Under the pieces are notes generated by a model. It made no database searches. It had not been told where the DNA came from and saw only the letters and a list, made by a program, of their open reading frames with translations. From Sphingomonas_Q fennica_A (lineage in GTDB: Bacteria; Pseudomonadota; Alphaproteobacteria; Sphingomonadales; Sphingomonadaceae), in NCBI GenBank assembly GCA_036946415.1, contig JAQIJD010000004.1, positions 202,307 through 266,306 on the forward strand: a DNA stretch of 64,000 bases, given 5' to 3'. Position numbers and translations under genes: made by a program. This document shows positions 34,965 to 45,104 of the stretch, one piece after another (the first letter of the stretch is position 1; each line of letters opens with the position of its first letter).

Positions 34965-35489
34965 ATGGCGGTATATGGTCTGGACGGGATCGTTCCCGAA
35001 CTGGGGGCCGCAGCCTATGTCGCCCCCGGCGCGCAGGTGGTGGGCCGCGTGCGGCTGGGAGCGCGCGCCTCGGTCTGGTTCAACGCCGTGCTGCGGGGCG
35101 ACAACGATCCGATCACGATCGGCGACGACAGCAACGTCCAGGACGGCGCCGTCGTCCATTCCGATCCCGGCTCGCCCGCCACGATCGGCCGCGGCGTCAC
35201 CATCGGCCATGGCGCGATCGTCCACGGCGCCACGATCGGCGACGATTGCCTGATCGGGATGGGCGCCACGATCCTGAACGGCGCCACGATCGGGGCCGGC
35301 AGCCTCGTCGGCGCCAATGCGCTGGTGACGGAGGGCAAGACGTTCCCGCCCGGATCGCTGATCGTCGGCAGCCCCGCCAAGGCGATCCGGGCGCTGACCG
35401 AGGCCGAGGCGGCGGGCCTGCGCCGATCGGCCGCGACCTACGTCGCCAACGCCGCCCGCCATGCCGCGGGGCTCGCGCCCGCCGGCTGA
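34965..35489 (+). CDS. Gamma-carbonic anhydrase family hexapeptide protein
   Basis: 174 residues with a left-handed beta-helix of hexapeptide repeats (VVGRVRLGARASVWFNAVLR, then ATIGRGVTIGHGAIVHGATI). The metal His are visible in VVHSD, TIGHG and IVHG. The family (YrdA/PaaY type) has gamma-carbonic anhydrase folds, and PaaY acts as a thioesterase; activity here is not proven. GGGGAGAGC lies upstream of the ATG. Confidence 0.87.
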   Translation: MAVYGLDGIVPELGAAAYVAPGAQVVGRVRLGARASVWFNAVLRGDNDPITIGDDSNVQDGAVVHSDPGSPATIGRGVTIGHGAIVHGATIGDDCLIGMGATILNGATIGAGSLVGANALVTEGKTFPPGSLIVGSPAKAIRALTEAEAAGLRRSAATYVANAARHAAGLAPAG

Positions 35490-35618
35490 TTGCGGCCGAT
35501 CTGCAACACCCGACCGCAAAGTTCGAACTGATCCGCATCAAGGCGATTGCCGAGATTGTATGGCTGCCGTACGGAGCGCCCGACGCCCCGGCAAGAGGGC
35601 GCGGGACGCGGGGGAGCG

Positions 35619-36092
35619 GTGCGGACGGTTCATCTCTTCGAGGATCTGCTGGGCTATCGGCTGCGGCGGGCGGACGTGCTGGCGATGGCGCGGCTGTCGC
35701 AGGCGCTCGCCCCGCTCGGCCTCACCCCGGCGCGCGTCACCGCCCTCGCCTATATCCACCGCGACGAAGGCTGCGATCAGGCGGCGCTCGGCCGCGCGCT
35801 CGGCATCAATCGCGCCAGCACGATGGGGCTGGTCGACCATCTTTCCGCCAGCGGCCTCGTCGAACGGCAGCCGGGGGCGGATCGCCGCTCGCACGCGCTG
35901 CGGCTGACCGCGGCGGGCGAAGCGGCGCGCGTGGCGATGATGCGCGTGCTGCGGGAGATGGACGACGTGGCCTTCGCCGCGCTGGACACCGCCGAACGCG
36001 CCGAACTCGGCCGCCTGCTCAACAAGGTCCGCCGCGCGCTCACCCCGCCGGCGGACGGCGCGATCACCTTCACCACGACACAGACAGAATGA
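35619..36092 (+). CDS. MarR-family regulator of the adjacent TonB receptor
   Basis: About 157 residues from GTG 35619; no ATG fits, and TTG 35547 is an alternative. The winged helix has LTPARVTALAYIHRDEG, ALGRALGINRASTMGLVDHL and the wing QPGADRRSHALRLTAAG. Its stop is 17 bases before the TonB receptor start, so the two are probably one transcript and the regulator likely controls its own transporter. The ligand is unknown. Confidence 0.8.
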   Translation: MRTVHLFEDLLGYRLRRADVLAMARLSQALAPLGLTPARVTALAYIHRDEGCDQAALGRALGINRASTMGLVDHLSASGLVERQPGADRRSHALRLTAAGEAARVAMMRVLREMDDVAFAALDTAERAELGRLLNKVRRALTPPADGAITFTTTQTE

Positions 36093-36109
36093 CTTCAGGG
36101 AGACGAACC

Positions 36110-38416
36110 ATGCGCTTGCCGATTGCCGTCAGCCTCGCAGCCCTCGCCGCGGGCACCGCCGCCGCCCAGACCGCGACGCTGCCTGCCGACACCGTCCAGA
36201 CCTCCGCGCCCGACGCGACCGCGGCGCCCGCCCCCGATACCGGCGAGGTGGTCATCACCGCGCGGCGCGTGTCCGAGAATCTGCAGGACGTGCCCGTCGC
36301 CGTCACCGCTTTCGGGGCCGCGCAGCTGACGGCGCGCGGCGTCGACACGCTCGATCAGGTCGCCAAGTTCACGCCCAACATCCGCTTCGACGGCGCGGCC
36401 GCGCTGTCCGGCGGCAATTTCAACCCGACGGTGTTCATCCGCGGCGTCGGCCAGAACGATTTCGCGATCTTCTCCGATCCGGGCGTCGGCTTCTATGTCG
36501 ACGACGTCTATTACGCCCGCTCGATCGGCGGCGTGCTGGATGCGATCGATCTGGAAAGCGTGCAGGTGCTGCGCGGGCCGCAGGGCACCTTGTTCGGCAA
36601 GAACACGATCGGCGGCGCGGTGCTCGTCACCACCGGCACGCCCGATCCCAACCAGTTCACCGGCCGCATCGAGGGCGCCTACGGCCGGTTCGACCGGATC
36701 GACGTGAAGGGCTTCGTCAATATTCCGCTGGCGGCGGACAAAGCGGCGCTGCGCATCTCGGCGGCCTCCATCAACCGCGACGGCTACGTCCGCCGGCTGG
36801 TCGACGGATCGACGCTCGGCAACCGCAATTCGGACACGATCCGCGCCAAGCTGCGCCTGCTGCCGACCGAGCGGCTGACGATCGACTTCAGCGGCGACTA
36901 CACCCGCGCGCGCGAGAATTCGGCGCCGTCCAAGCTGCTGGCGGTGGGCAATGCCGCGGCCGGCCTGTCGGGCGTGCCGTTCCTCGTCAACTGGAACCGG
37001 TTCGTGGCGCCGACGCGCGGCATCGTCGCCCCCAACGGGCAGCGCACGGTCAATTCCTCCTTCATCACCGACAGCCCGTTCACCACCTTCGCCACCGGCG
37101 AGAACCGCAACGACCTCGATCTGTGGGGCGGGCAGGGCATCGTCCGCTACGATCTGGGCGGCGCGGAGCTGAAGTCGATCACCGCCTATCGCGACCTGAA
37201 GGCGGGCTTCAATCGCGATGGCGACAACACGCCCTTCACCTTCCGCGAAACCGCCAACGACGACAAGCAGTGGCAGTTCAGCCAGGAAGTGCAGCTGTCC
37301 GGCAAGGCGCTGGACGACAGGCTCGGCTACGTCTTCGGCGTCTATTATCTGAAGGAAAAGGCGTCGGACATCGCCCGGGCCGACATCGCCCCCGGCCTCA
37401 ACCCCGGCGTGGCGCTGGTGCCGCCCTTCTCGCCGGCGGTGTTCATCCAGAACTATACCAACAATTACTCGATCGCCGCCTACGGCCAGCTGACCTACCA
37501 GCTGACCGATCAGCTCGGCTTTGAGGTTGGTGGCCGCTGGAGCAAGGACAACAAGATCTTCACGTCGATCAACACCCGCCAGCGCGACAACGTGACGTTC
37601 ATCAACGTGACGCGGGAAGACGACTGGAAGGATTTCACCCCCCATTTCGGCGTGAACTACAAGGCGACCGACGACATCCTCATCTACGGCAGCTATTCGC
37701 GCGGGTTCAAGCAGGGCGGGTTCAACGGCCGGCCGCTGGCCGGGCCGGAGGAAGTGACGGCCTATGCGCCCGAGACGCTGGATACCTATGAAGCCGGCAT
37801 CAAGGCGCAGATCATCGATCGCAAGCTGACCGCCAACCTCGCCTATTTCCACAGCAAATATAATGACATCCAGCTGACGGTGAACCAGACGCCGCAGAAT
37901 TTCGTCGCCAATGCGGCGGGCGGCAAGATTGACGGCTTCGAGGCCGAACTGGTGGCGCGGCCCAACCGCTGGTTCAACGCCAACATGTCGGTCGGCTATC
38001 TGGACGCGCGCTACACCTCGGTCGGCCAGGGCCTCGGGCCGACGCAGATCCTGCCGATCACGCTGGCCACCGGCTTCGTCAAGGCGCCGAAGTGGACGGC
38101 GACGGTGGGTGCCGAGGCGCGGCACGAGTTCGACGGCGGCGGCATCGTCGCGCTGCGCGGCGATCTGACGCTCTACAGCCGCATCTATCACGATGTGGCG
38201 AACACGCCGATCATCACCGACGACGGCTATACGATCTCCAACGCGCGGATCAGCTACACGCTGCCAGGCAATGCGATCGAGGTCGCGGCCTTCGTCAACA
38301 ATCTGACGAACACGCTCTACCTCCTGTCGGGCAACGCCTCGCCCGGCTTCGGTCTCGCCGAAGCCTCCTACGGCCGCCCGCGCGAATGGGGCGTCTCGGC
38401 CAGCTACCGCTTCTGA
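36110..38416 (+). CDS. TonB-dependent outer membrane receptor
   Basis: 768 residues. Signal peptide LPIAVSLAALAAGTAAAQ, a TonB-box-like EVVITARR near residue 46, plug elements FIRGVGQNDFAIFSDPGVG and VQVLRGPQGTLFGKNTIGG, and a beta-barrel ending in YRF with terminal Phe. GGGAGA precedes the ATG. It is similar in build to the receptor at 25076 but not close in sequence. It is paired with a MarR regulator and has no enzyme neighbour. Substrate unknown. Confidence 0.9.
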   Translation: MRLPIAVSLAALAAGTAAAQTATLPADTVQTSAPDATAAPAPDTGEVVITARRVSENLQDVPVAVTAFGAAQLTARGVDTLDQVAKFTPNIRFDGAAALSGGNFNPTVFIRGVGQNDFAIFSDPGVGFYVDDVYYARSIGGVLDAIDLESVQVLRGPQGTLFGKNTIGGAVLVTTGTPDPNQFTGRIEGAYGRFDRIDVKGFVNIPLAADKAALRISAASINRDGYVRRLVDGSTLGNRNSDTIRAKLRLLPTERLTIDFSGDYTRARENSAPSKLLAVGNAAAGLSGVPFLVNWNRFVAPTRGIVAPNGQRTVNSSFITDSPFTTFATGENRNDLDLWGGQGIVRYDLGGAELKSITAYRDLKAGFNRDGDNTPFTFRETANDDKQWQFSQEVQLSGKALDDRLGYVFGVYYLKEKASDIARADIAPGLNPGVALVPPFSPAVFIQNYTNNYSIAAYGQLTYQLTDQLGFEVGGRWSKDNKIFTSINTRQRDNVTFINVTREDDWKDFTPHFGVNYKATDDILIYGSYSRGFKQGGFNGRPLAGPEEVTAYAPETLDTYEAGIKAQIIDRKLTANLAYFHSKYNDIQLTVNQTPQNFVANAAGGKIDGFEAELVARPNRWFNANMSVGYLDARYTSVGQGLGPTQILPITLATGFVKAPKWTATVGAEARHEFDGGGIVALRGDLTLYSRIYHDVANTPIITDDGYTISNARISYTLPGNAIEVAAFVNNLTNTLYLLSGNASPGFGLAEASYGRPREWGVSASYRF

Positions 38417-38441
38417 CGAGGCGGGCGGGTGCGGGCGGCGA

Positions 38442-41222
38442 TCAGGCCGCCCGCGCCACCCGCCGGTCGCCCCCGTCCGCGGCGGCGAGCAGCAGGCGCT
38501 CCAGCGTCTTCAACCGGCCGGGGGCGGTGATCTTGTCGCCGGTCAGATCGGTCAGATAGAAGACGTCGACCGCGCGCTCGCCATAGGTGGCGATGTGCGC
38601 CGAGTGGATCGTCACCCGCGATTCGAACAGCGCATGCGCCAGCGCGTTGAGCAGCGCCGGCCGATCGCGCGCATGCACCTCCACCACCGTGGTGCGGTTG
38701 GAGGCGCGATTGTCGATCAGAACATTGGGTTCGATCGCGAACGCCTCCGCCCGCATCCGCGACAGCGGCTTGGCGGCGAGGCGATCGGCCATGCGGTTGC
38801 GATCCGACAGCGTCTCGCGGATGCCGGCGCGCAGCCGTTCCAGCCGGCGGGGATCGGCGAAGGGGCCGCCCAGCGGATCCTGCACCAGGAAATTGTCGAT
38901 CGCCATGCCGTCGCGCGTGGTGTGGATGCGCGCGTCGATGATGCTGCCGCCGGCGAGGTGGATTGCGCCGGCGATGCGGTAGAACAGCCCGGGGTGATCG
39001 GAGGCGTAGATGGTGACGAGCGTGGCGCCGCGCGCGTCGTCGGCATCGGTGGCGATCGACAGGCGATCGTCGCCGGCATTGGCAGCGGCGATGGTGCGGG
39101 CATTGCTCTCCAGCACGTCCAGCCCCTCGGCCACCCAATAGCTTTCGGGCATGCGGCGGACGAAGCCGTCCATCGCCTCGGCCGGCCAGCCCAGCCGGTC
39201 CGCCAGATCGCGCTGCTTGGCCTCGACCCGCTCGCGCCGGCCGCGCTGCTTGTGGCCAAGCCGCAGCACCTCCTCCGCGCCGTCGTAGAGATCGCCCAGC
39301 AGCTGGCGCTTCCAGTCGTTCCACACGCCGGGGCCGACCGCGGCGATATCGACCACCGTCAGCAGGTAGAGCAGCCGCAGCCGTTCCGGGCTCTGCACCT
39401 CGGCGGCGAAATCGATCATCGTCTTGAAGTCGGACAGGTCGCGCTTGAAGGCGGTGGCGGACATCAGCAGGTGATAGCGGACCAGCCAGGCGACCGTCTC
39501 GGTCTCGGCAGCGGTCAGGCCGAAGCGCGGGCAGAGCCGCTCGGCCACTTCCGCCCCCAGGATGCTGTGGTCGCCGCCGCGGCCCTTGGCGATATCGTGC
39601 AGCAGCACCGCCACGTAGAGCACGCGGCGCGAGATCACCTGTTCCATCAGCGCCGTCGCCAGCGGCAGCGCCTCCTCGCGCAGGCCGCGATCGATCCTGG
39701 ACAGCAGGCCGACGGCGCGCACGGTATGCTCGTCCACCGTATAATGGTGATACATGTCGAACTGCATCTGCGCGACGACGCGGCCGAAATCGGGCACGAA
39801 GCGGCCGAACACGCCCGCCTCGTTCATCCAGCGCAGCACCGTCTCGGGATCGCGCGGGCTGGTCAGCACGGCGAGGAAGAAGGCGTTGGCGCGGGGATCG
39901 GCGCGGACGCGATTGTCGATCAGCCGCATGTCGCGCGTCGCCTGGCGCAGCGTCAGCGGATGGATCTCCACCTCGTGCGCGTCCGCCACCGCGAAGAGTT
40001 GCAGCAGGCGGACGGGATCGGCGGTGAAGAAATCGTCGGACGGCGCCGCCAGCCGGCCGCGATCGAGCACGAAGCCGTCCAGCTTCCGCCGCCGGCGGCG
40101 CAGCCCCGGCAGCCGGTCCAGCCCGAAGCGGCGGCCGCGCGCGGCGAACGTCTCGTCGAGATGCGCCAGGAACAAGCCGGTCAGGTCGCCCACCTGTTTC
40201 GCGGTCAGGAAATAATGCTTCATGAACCGTTCGACCGCGGCGCGGCCGGGGCGCGCGGCATAGCCCATCCGCTCGGCGATCTCGGACTGGACGTCGAAGG
40301 TCAGCCGGTCCTCGGCGCGGTTCGTCAGGATGTGGAGGTGGCAGCGCACCGCCCACAGGAAATTCTCGGCGCGCGCGAAGCGGCGCTGCTCCTCGCGCGT
40401 CAGGAGGCCTGCCGTCACCAGTTCGCCCACCGAATGGACGCGGTTGACGTATTTGCCGATCCAGAACAGCGCGTGCAGATCGCGCAGGCCGCCCTTGCCT
40501 TCCTTCAGATTGGGTTCGACGACGTAGCGGCTGTCGCCCATCCGCTCGTGCCGGGCGTTGCGCTCGCCCAGCTTCTCGGTGACGAAGGCGGCGGCGGTGC
40601 CGGCCACCACCTCCCGGTCGAAGCGGGTGGAGGCTTCCTCGAACAGCGCCTGATCGCCCCACACGTAGCGCGATTCGAGCAATGCGGTACGGATGGTGAG
40701 ATCGCTTTTCGCCATCCGCACCACATCGTCGAGCGAGCGGCTGGAATGGCCGACCTTCAATCCCAGATCCCACAGCATGTAGAGCAGGCTTTCGATCACC
40801 TGCTCGCTCCACGGCGTCTGCTTCCACGGCGTCAGGAAGGCGATGTCGATGTCCGAATGGAGCGCCATCTCGCCGCGGCCGTAGCCGCCGACCGCCGCCA
40901 GCGTCAGCCGCTCGGCCGCGGTCGGGTTGTTGAGCGGGTGGAGATGGGTGACGGCATATTCCAGCGCCAGCCGCAGCAGCTGATCGGTCAGATAGGCATA
41001 GGCCGCCGCCGTCTCGCTGCCGCGGGTGGGGTTGGCGGCCAGCCGGCGCGCGATCTCCGCCCGGCCGTGGGCCAGCGCCTCGCGCAGCACCGGCGTCGCC
41101 GCGGTGCGCAGCATCGCCCCCGTCGCCCCACCGGCGGCGATCGCCGCCAGCCGGTCGGCGGTCGCGCGGCGATCGATGATCGCGCGACGATGGGGGATAT
41201 TGTCGAAACGGGTGGCCATCAT
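38442..41222 (-). CDS. glnD: Protein-PII uridylyltransferase / uridylyl-removing enzyme
   Basis: Bifunctional nitrogen sensor that uridylylates PII when glutamine is low and removes UMP when it is high. About 926 residues. The nucleotidyltransferase motif GGYGRGEMALHSDIDIAFL is near the N-terminus, an HD domain has VLLHDIAKGRGGDHS, and two C-terminal ACT domains show TIYASDHPGLFYRIAGAI and VHARDRPALLNALAHAL. The start is uncertain: ATG 41222, 41219 and 41231 are close together, and a TTG reading to 41333 overlaps the next gene. The length fits GlnD. Confidence 0.93.
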   Translation of the reverse strand: MMATRFDNIPHRRAIIDRRATADRLAAIAAGGATGAMLRTAATPVLREALAHGRAEIARRLAANPTRGSETAAAYAYLTDQLLRLALEYAVTHLHPLNNPTAAERLTLAAVGGYGRGEMALHSDIDIAFLTPWKQTPWSEQVIESLLYMLWDLGLKVGHSSRSLDDVVRMAKSDLTIRTALLESRYVWGDQALFEEASTRFDREVVAGTAAAFVTEKLGERNARHERMGDSRYVVEPNLKEGKGGLRDLHALFWIGKYVNRVHSVGELVTAGLLTREEQRRFARAENFLWAVRCHLHILTNRAEDRLTFDVQSEIAERMGYAARPGRAAVERFMKHYFLTAKQVGDLTGLFLAHLDETFAARGRRFGLDRLPGLRRRRRKLDGFVLDRGRLAAPSDDFFTADPVRLLQLFAVADAHEVEIHPLTLRQATRDMRLIDNRVRADPRANAFFLAVLTSPRDPETVLRWMNEAGVFGRFVPDFGRVVAQMQFDMYHHYTVDEHTVRAVGLLSRIDRGLREEALPLATALMEQVISRRVLYVAVLLHDIAKGRGGDHSILGAEVAERLCPRFGLTAAETETVAWLVRYHLLMSATAFKRDLSDFKTMIDFAAEVQSPERLRLLYLLTVVDIAAVGPGVWNDWKRQLLGDLYDGAEEVLRLGHKQRGRRERVEAKQRDLADRLGWPAEAMDGFVRRMPESYWVAEGLDVLESNARTIAAANAGDDRLSIATDADDARGATLVTIYASDHPGLFYRIAGAIHLAGGSIIDARIHTTRDGMAIDNFLVQDPLGGPFADPRRLERLRAGIRETLSDRNRMADRLAAKPLSRMRAEAFAIEPNVLIDNRASNRTTVVEVHARDRPALLNALAHALFESRVTIHSAHIATYGERAVDVFYLTDLTGDKITAPGRLKTLERLLLAAADGGDRRVARAA

Positions 41223-41329
41223 CCTGTCCATCTGGCCCGGTGCGGCGCCCGCGCCAAGGGGCGCGGCCGATTCGGGTTCCGGCGCGCTTCCTGCCACAGG
41301 ATCGATTGCGGGTGGGTTAAGCGGACGGA

Positions 41330-42331
41330 TCAATCGTCGTCCTCGTCCTCATAGCCGACCAGCGCCAGCGCCCGCGCCTTGATCTGGCGGGTCATGCACC
41401 AATGGACCAGCGCCTCCTCGCGCCCGTGCGTCACCCACACTTCGGCGGGGGCGACCTCGCGGATCGTGTCGGTCAGTTCGTCCCAGTCGGCATGGTCGGA
41501 GATGACGAGCGGCAGCTCGACGTTCTTCTGCCGCGCGCGCTGGCGGACGCGCATCCACCCGCTCGCCATCGCGGTGATCGGATCGGGCAGGCGGCGCGAC
41601 CAGCGGTCGTTGAGCGCGGAGGGCGGCGCCATCACCACGGCGCCTGCCATCTCGGCAGGCTTGAGGCCCGCGGCCGGGACCAGCTCCCCGAGCGCTATGC
41701 CGTGATCGCGATAGAGGTCGCACAATTTCTGGAGCGCGCCGTGGATGAAGATCGGTGCGTCATGCCCCCGCCCGCGCAATTCCATGATGACGCGCTGCGC
41801 CTTGCCCAGCGCATAGGCGCCGACCAGCACGCAACGATCGGGATTGGCGTGGAGCGTGGCGAGCAGGCGGTCCATCTCGGCGGCGGCATCGGGGTGGCGG
41901 AAGACGGGCAGGCCGAACGTCGCCTCGGTGATGAAGATGTCGCAGGGCACCGGCTCGAACGGCGCGCAGGTGGGATCGGGGCGGCGCTTGTAATCGCCCG
42001 AGACGACGACGCGCTCGCCGCCCTTCTCCAGCACGATCTGCGCGGAACCCAGGACGTGGCCGGCGGGGACGAAACTCACCTCCATGTCGCCCAGCCTCAG
42101 GCTTTCGCCATAGGCCACCGGCTGGCCGTTCTGCGGGCCGTAGCGGACGGCCATGATCGCCAGCGTCTCCGCCGTCGCCAGCACCGCGCCATGGCCGCCG
42201 CGGGCGTGATCGGCATGGCCGTGGGTGACGAGGGCGCGGGCCACCGGCTGCGAGGGATCGATCCACATATCGACATGCGGAAGATACAGGCCGGTCGGGT
42301 GCGGCTCGATCCAGGAAGCGAGGCGGGGCAT
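41330..42331 (-). CDS. Ligase-associated DNA exonuclease (metallo-beta-lactamase/beta-CASP)
   Basis: 333 residues from ATG 42331 (MPRLASWIEPHPTGLYLPH). The metal-binding motif THGHADHARGG is near residue 36, then FVPAGHVLGSAQIVLE and VVSGDYKRRPDPTC; the beta-CASP part has a late His in ISDHADWDEL, and VTHGREEALVHW is near the C-terminus. This matches the exonuclease of the ligase-associated DNA damage response cluster. It is divergent from the matching DEXH helicase gene, but the ATP-dependent ligase that usually sits beside it is not present. Confidence 0.85.
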   Translation of the reverse strand: MPRLASWIEPHPTGLYLPHVDMWIDPSQPVARALVTHGHADHARGGHGAVLATAETLAIMAVRYGPQNGQPVAYGESLRLGDMEVSFVPAGHVLGSAQIVLEKGGERVVVSGDYKRRPDPTCAPFEPVPCDIFITEATFGLPVFRHPDAAAEMDRLLATLHANPDRCVLVGAYALGKAQRVIMELRGRGHDAPIFIHGALQKLCDLYRDHGIALGELVPAAGLKPAEMAGAVVMAPPSALNDRWSRRLPDPITAMASGWMRVRQRARQKNVELPLVISDHADWDELTDTIREVAPAEVWVTHGREEALVHWCMTRQIKARALALVGYEDEDDD

Positions 42332-42435
42332 CGCCAGCAAGATGATCGCCGGGCGGACAAGGTTCCGGACCATGCACGGATCGTGGCGGCGGCCAGGGCG
42401 TTCACGACGGGATCGGTCAAGGAAAGGATACCGCC

Positions 42436-42618
42436 ATGGACGGCGCATTGGGGATTACCGCATTCTTGGGCGGCCTGCTGCTGGCAGCGGTGCTGCTGTT
42501 CGCGATGCTGCGCAACCGCAAGCGCACGCCCGCCGAAAAGGCGCGGACCGAAGCGGCGACGCACGATCTCTACGCCCGCGAGGATCGCGACGCCAAGCGC
42601 AACGAGGTGGCGCCGTAA
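42436..42618 (+). CDS. Small single-span membrane protein
   Basis: 60 residues. One hydrophobic span (LGITAFLGGLLLAAVLLFAM) is followed by a charged Arg/Lys/Asp/Glu tail. AAGGAAAGGA lies upstream of the ATG. It ends 10 bases before the helicase start, so they are co-transcribed. No family recognised. Confidence 0.6.
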   Translation: MDGALGITAFLGGLLLAAVLLFAMLRNRKRTPAEKARTEAATHDLYAREDRDAKRNEVAP

Positions 42619-42628
42619 TCGCCCCGCG

Positions 42629-45059
42629 ATGACGGACGATCCGGCGGGGCCGCCGCCCCTGCCGGCGGCGATCGAGGGCTGGTTCGATCGCCGCGGCTGG
42701 CGGCCCCGCCGCTACCAGATGGAGATGTGGGCGGCGGCGCGCGCCGGCCGCCATGCCCTGCTCGTCGCCCCCACCGGCGCGGGCAAGACGCTCGCCGGCT
42801 TCCTCCCCAGCCTGGTCGATCTGATCGAGCGGCCGACCGAGGGGCTGCACACGCTCTACGTCTCGCCGCTCAAGGCGCTGGCGATCGACGTGCAGCGCAA
42901 CCTGATCGATCCCGTCACCGAAATGGGCCTCGACATCCGCGTCGAGAGCCGCACCGGCGATACGCCGTCGGACCGCAAGGCGCGGCAGCGCGCGCGCCCC
43001 CCCGCAAATGCTGCTGACGACGCCCGAATCGCTCAGCCTGCTGCTCAGTCATGCCGACAGCGCGACGCTGTTCGCCGGCTTGCAGGCGGTGGTGGTGGAC
43101 GAGGTCCACGCCTTCGCCAGCGGCAAGCGCGGCGATCTGCTCAGCCTCTGCCTCGCCCGCCTCCAGCGGCTGGCACCGTCCCTGCGACGTGTCGCCCTCT
43201 CCGCCACCGTCGCCGATGCCGATGCCTATCGGGCGTGGCTGGCGCCCGATGGCGACATCGATCGGGTGGCGCTGGTGCGGGGCGATCCGGGGGCCGATCC
43301 CGACATCCGCATCCTGCTGCCCGAGGGGCGCGTGCCCTGGTCGGGCCATTCGGGGCGCTATGCGGCGCAACAAGTGATGGCGGAGATCGCCGCGCATCGC
43401 ACGACGATCGTCTTCTGCAACACCCGCAGTCTCGCCGAGCTGATCTTCCAGGATCTGTGGGCGGTCAACGACGCCTCGCTGCCGATCGGCATCCACCACG
43501 GTTCGCTCTCGATCGAGGCGCGGCGCAAGGTGGAAGCGGCGATGGCGGCGGGGCGCCTGCGCGGCCTCGTCGCCACCGCCAGCCTCGATCTGGGGGTCGA
43601 CTGGGGGGACGTCGATCTCGTCATCCAGATGGGCGCGCCAAAGGGGTCTTCGCGCCTGCTCCAGCGGATCGGCCGCGCCAACCACCGGCTGGACGAGCCG
43701 AGCCGGGCGATGATCGTGCCGGGCAACCGCTTCGAATATCTGGAAGCGCGCGCCGCGCTCGACGCGGTCGAGGGTGGCGAGCTGGATGCCGAGATCTTCC
43801 GCCCCGGCAGCCTCGACGTGCTCGCCCAGCATGTCATGGCCTGCGCCTGCGCCGCCCCCTTCGCCGAGGCCGAGATGCTGGACGAGGTGCGCTCCGCTTT
43901 GCCCTATTCGGCGCTGACGGCGGAGGTGTTCGCCCGCGTCCTGGGCTTCATCGCCACCGGCGGCTATGCGCTGAAGGCCTACGACCGCTTCCAGCGGCTG
44001 ACGCAGGACAAGGACGGGCTGTGGCGGCTCAGCCACCCGCGCTTCGCCGCCCAGCACCGGCTGAATGCGGGGATCATCGTGGAAGCGACGATGCTCACCG
44101 TCCGCTTCCGCAACGGCCGCGGCCTCGGCAAGGTGGAAGAGGCGTTCGCCGCGACGCTGGCGCCGGGCGACACCTTCTTCTTCGCTGGCCTCAGCCTGGA
44201 GGTGGAGCGGATCGACGGTGAGGATCTGCTGGTGAAGGCCACCAGCCGCCCGGCACGCATCCCCACCTACGGCGGATCGCGCATGCCGCTGTCCACCAAC
44301 CTCGCCGATCGCGTCCGCCGCTTCCTCGCCACGCCCGCCGAATGGGCGCGCTTTCCGGACGACGTGCGCGATTGGCTGGAGGTGCAGCAGGCGCGCTCCG
44401 TATTGCCCGAGCCGGGGGAGCTGCTGGTCGAAACCTTCCCGCGCGAGGGGCGGCATTATATGGTCGCCTACAGTTTCGAAGGGTGGAACGCGCATCAGTC
44501 GCTCGGCATGCTCATCACCCGGCGGATGGAGACGGCCGGACTGCAACCGACCGGCTTCGTCTCCAACGATTATGCCATCGCCACCTACGGGCTGAAGCCG
44601 ATCGAGGATCCGGCCGCCCTCTTCTCCGGCGACATCCTTGAGCATGAGTTCGTCGAGTGGGTGCAATCCTCGCACCTGCTGAAGCGCGCCTTCCGCGAGG
44701 TGGCGGTGATCGGCGGGCTGGTCGAACGCCAGCACCCCGGCAAGCGCAAGACCGGCCGGCAGGTGACCTTCTCGACCGACCTCATCTACGACGTGCTGCG
44801 ACGCTACGAGCCCGATCACCTGATGCTGCGCGCCGCGTGGGAGGATGCGCGCGCGCGGATGACCGATGTCGGCCGGCTCGCCGCCCTGCTCGATCGCGCG
44901 CAGGGCACGATCGTCCACCGCGCGCTGACCCGCGTCTCGCCACTGGCGGTGCCGGTGCTGGTGCTGATCGGGCGCGAGCGGATCGCGACCGGCCTTGCCG
45001 ACGATGCCGTGCTGATCGAGGCGGAGGCGCTGGCGCAGGATGCGATGCGGCTGGACTGA
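42629..45059 (+). CDS. Ligase-associated DEXH-box helicase (Lhr-like), apparent frameshift
   Basis: About 809 residues after joining. Walker A LLVAPTGAGKTLAGFLPSL, then YVSPLKALAIDVQRNL, TTPESLSLLLSHADS, the DEXH box VVVDEVHAFASGKRGD, LSATVADADAYR, and the C-terminal helicase half with VDLVIQMGAPKGSSRLLQR. The frame breaks at seven C (42997-43003); removing one restores RPPQMLLTTPES, and the locus is 3n+1 long. The long C-terminal extension is typical of the ligase-associated Lhr family. It should act with the divergent exonuclease in DNA repair. Sequencing error is the likely cause of the break. Confidence 0.85.
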
Positions 45060-45104
45060 AGGAATGTTGATGACAGAAGGATGACGGCGGACCATGGCCG
45101 GGCG

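Noticed and set aside
38595..41354. A 919-codon plus-strand open frame opposite glnD
   Set aside because: It is an antisense shadow of a conserved gene in GC-rich DNA; its translation is low-complexity Arg/Gln/Ala/His-rich with no motif.
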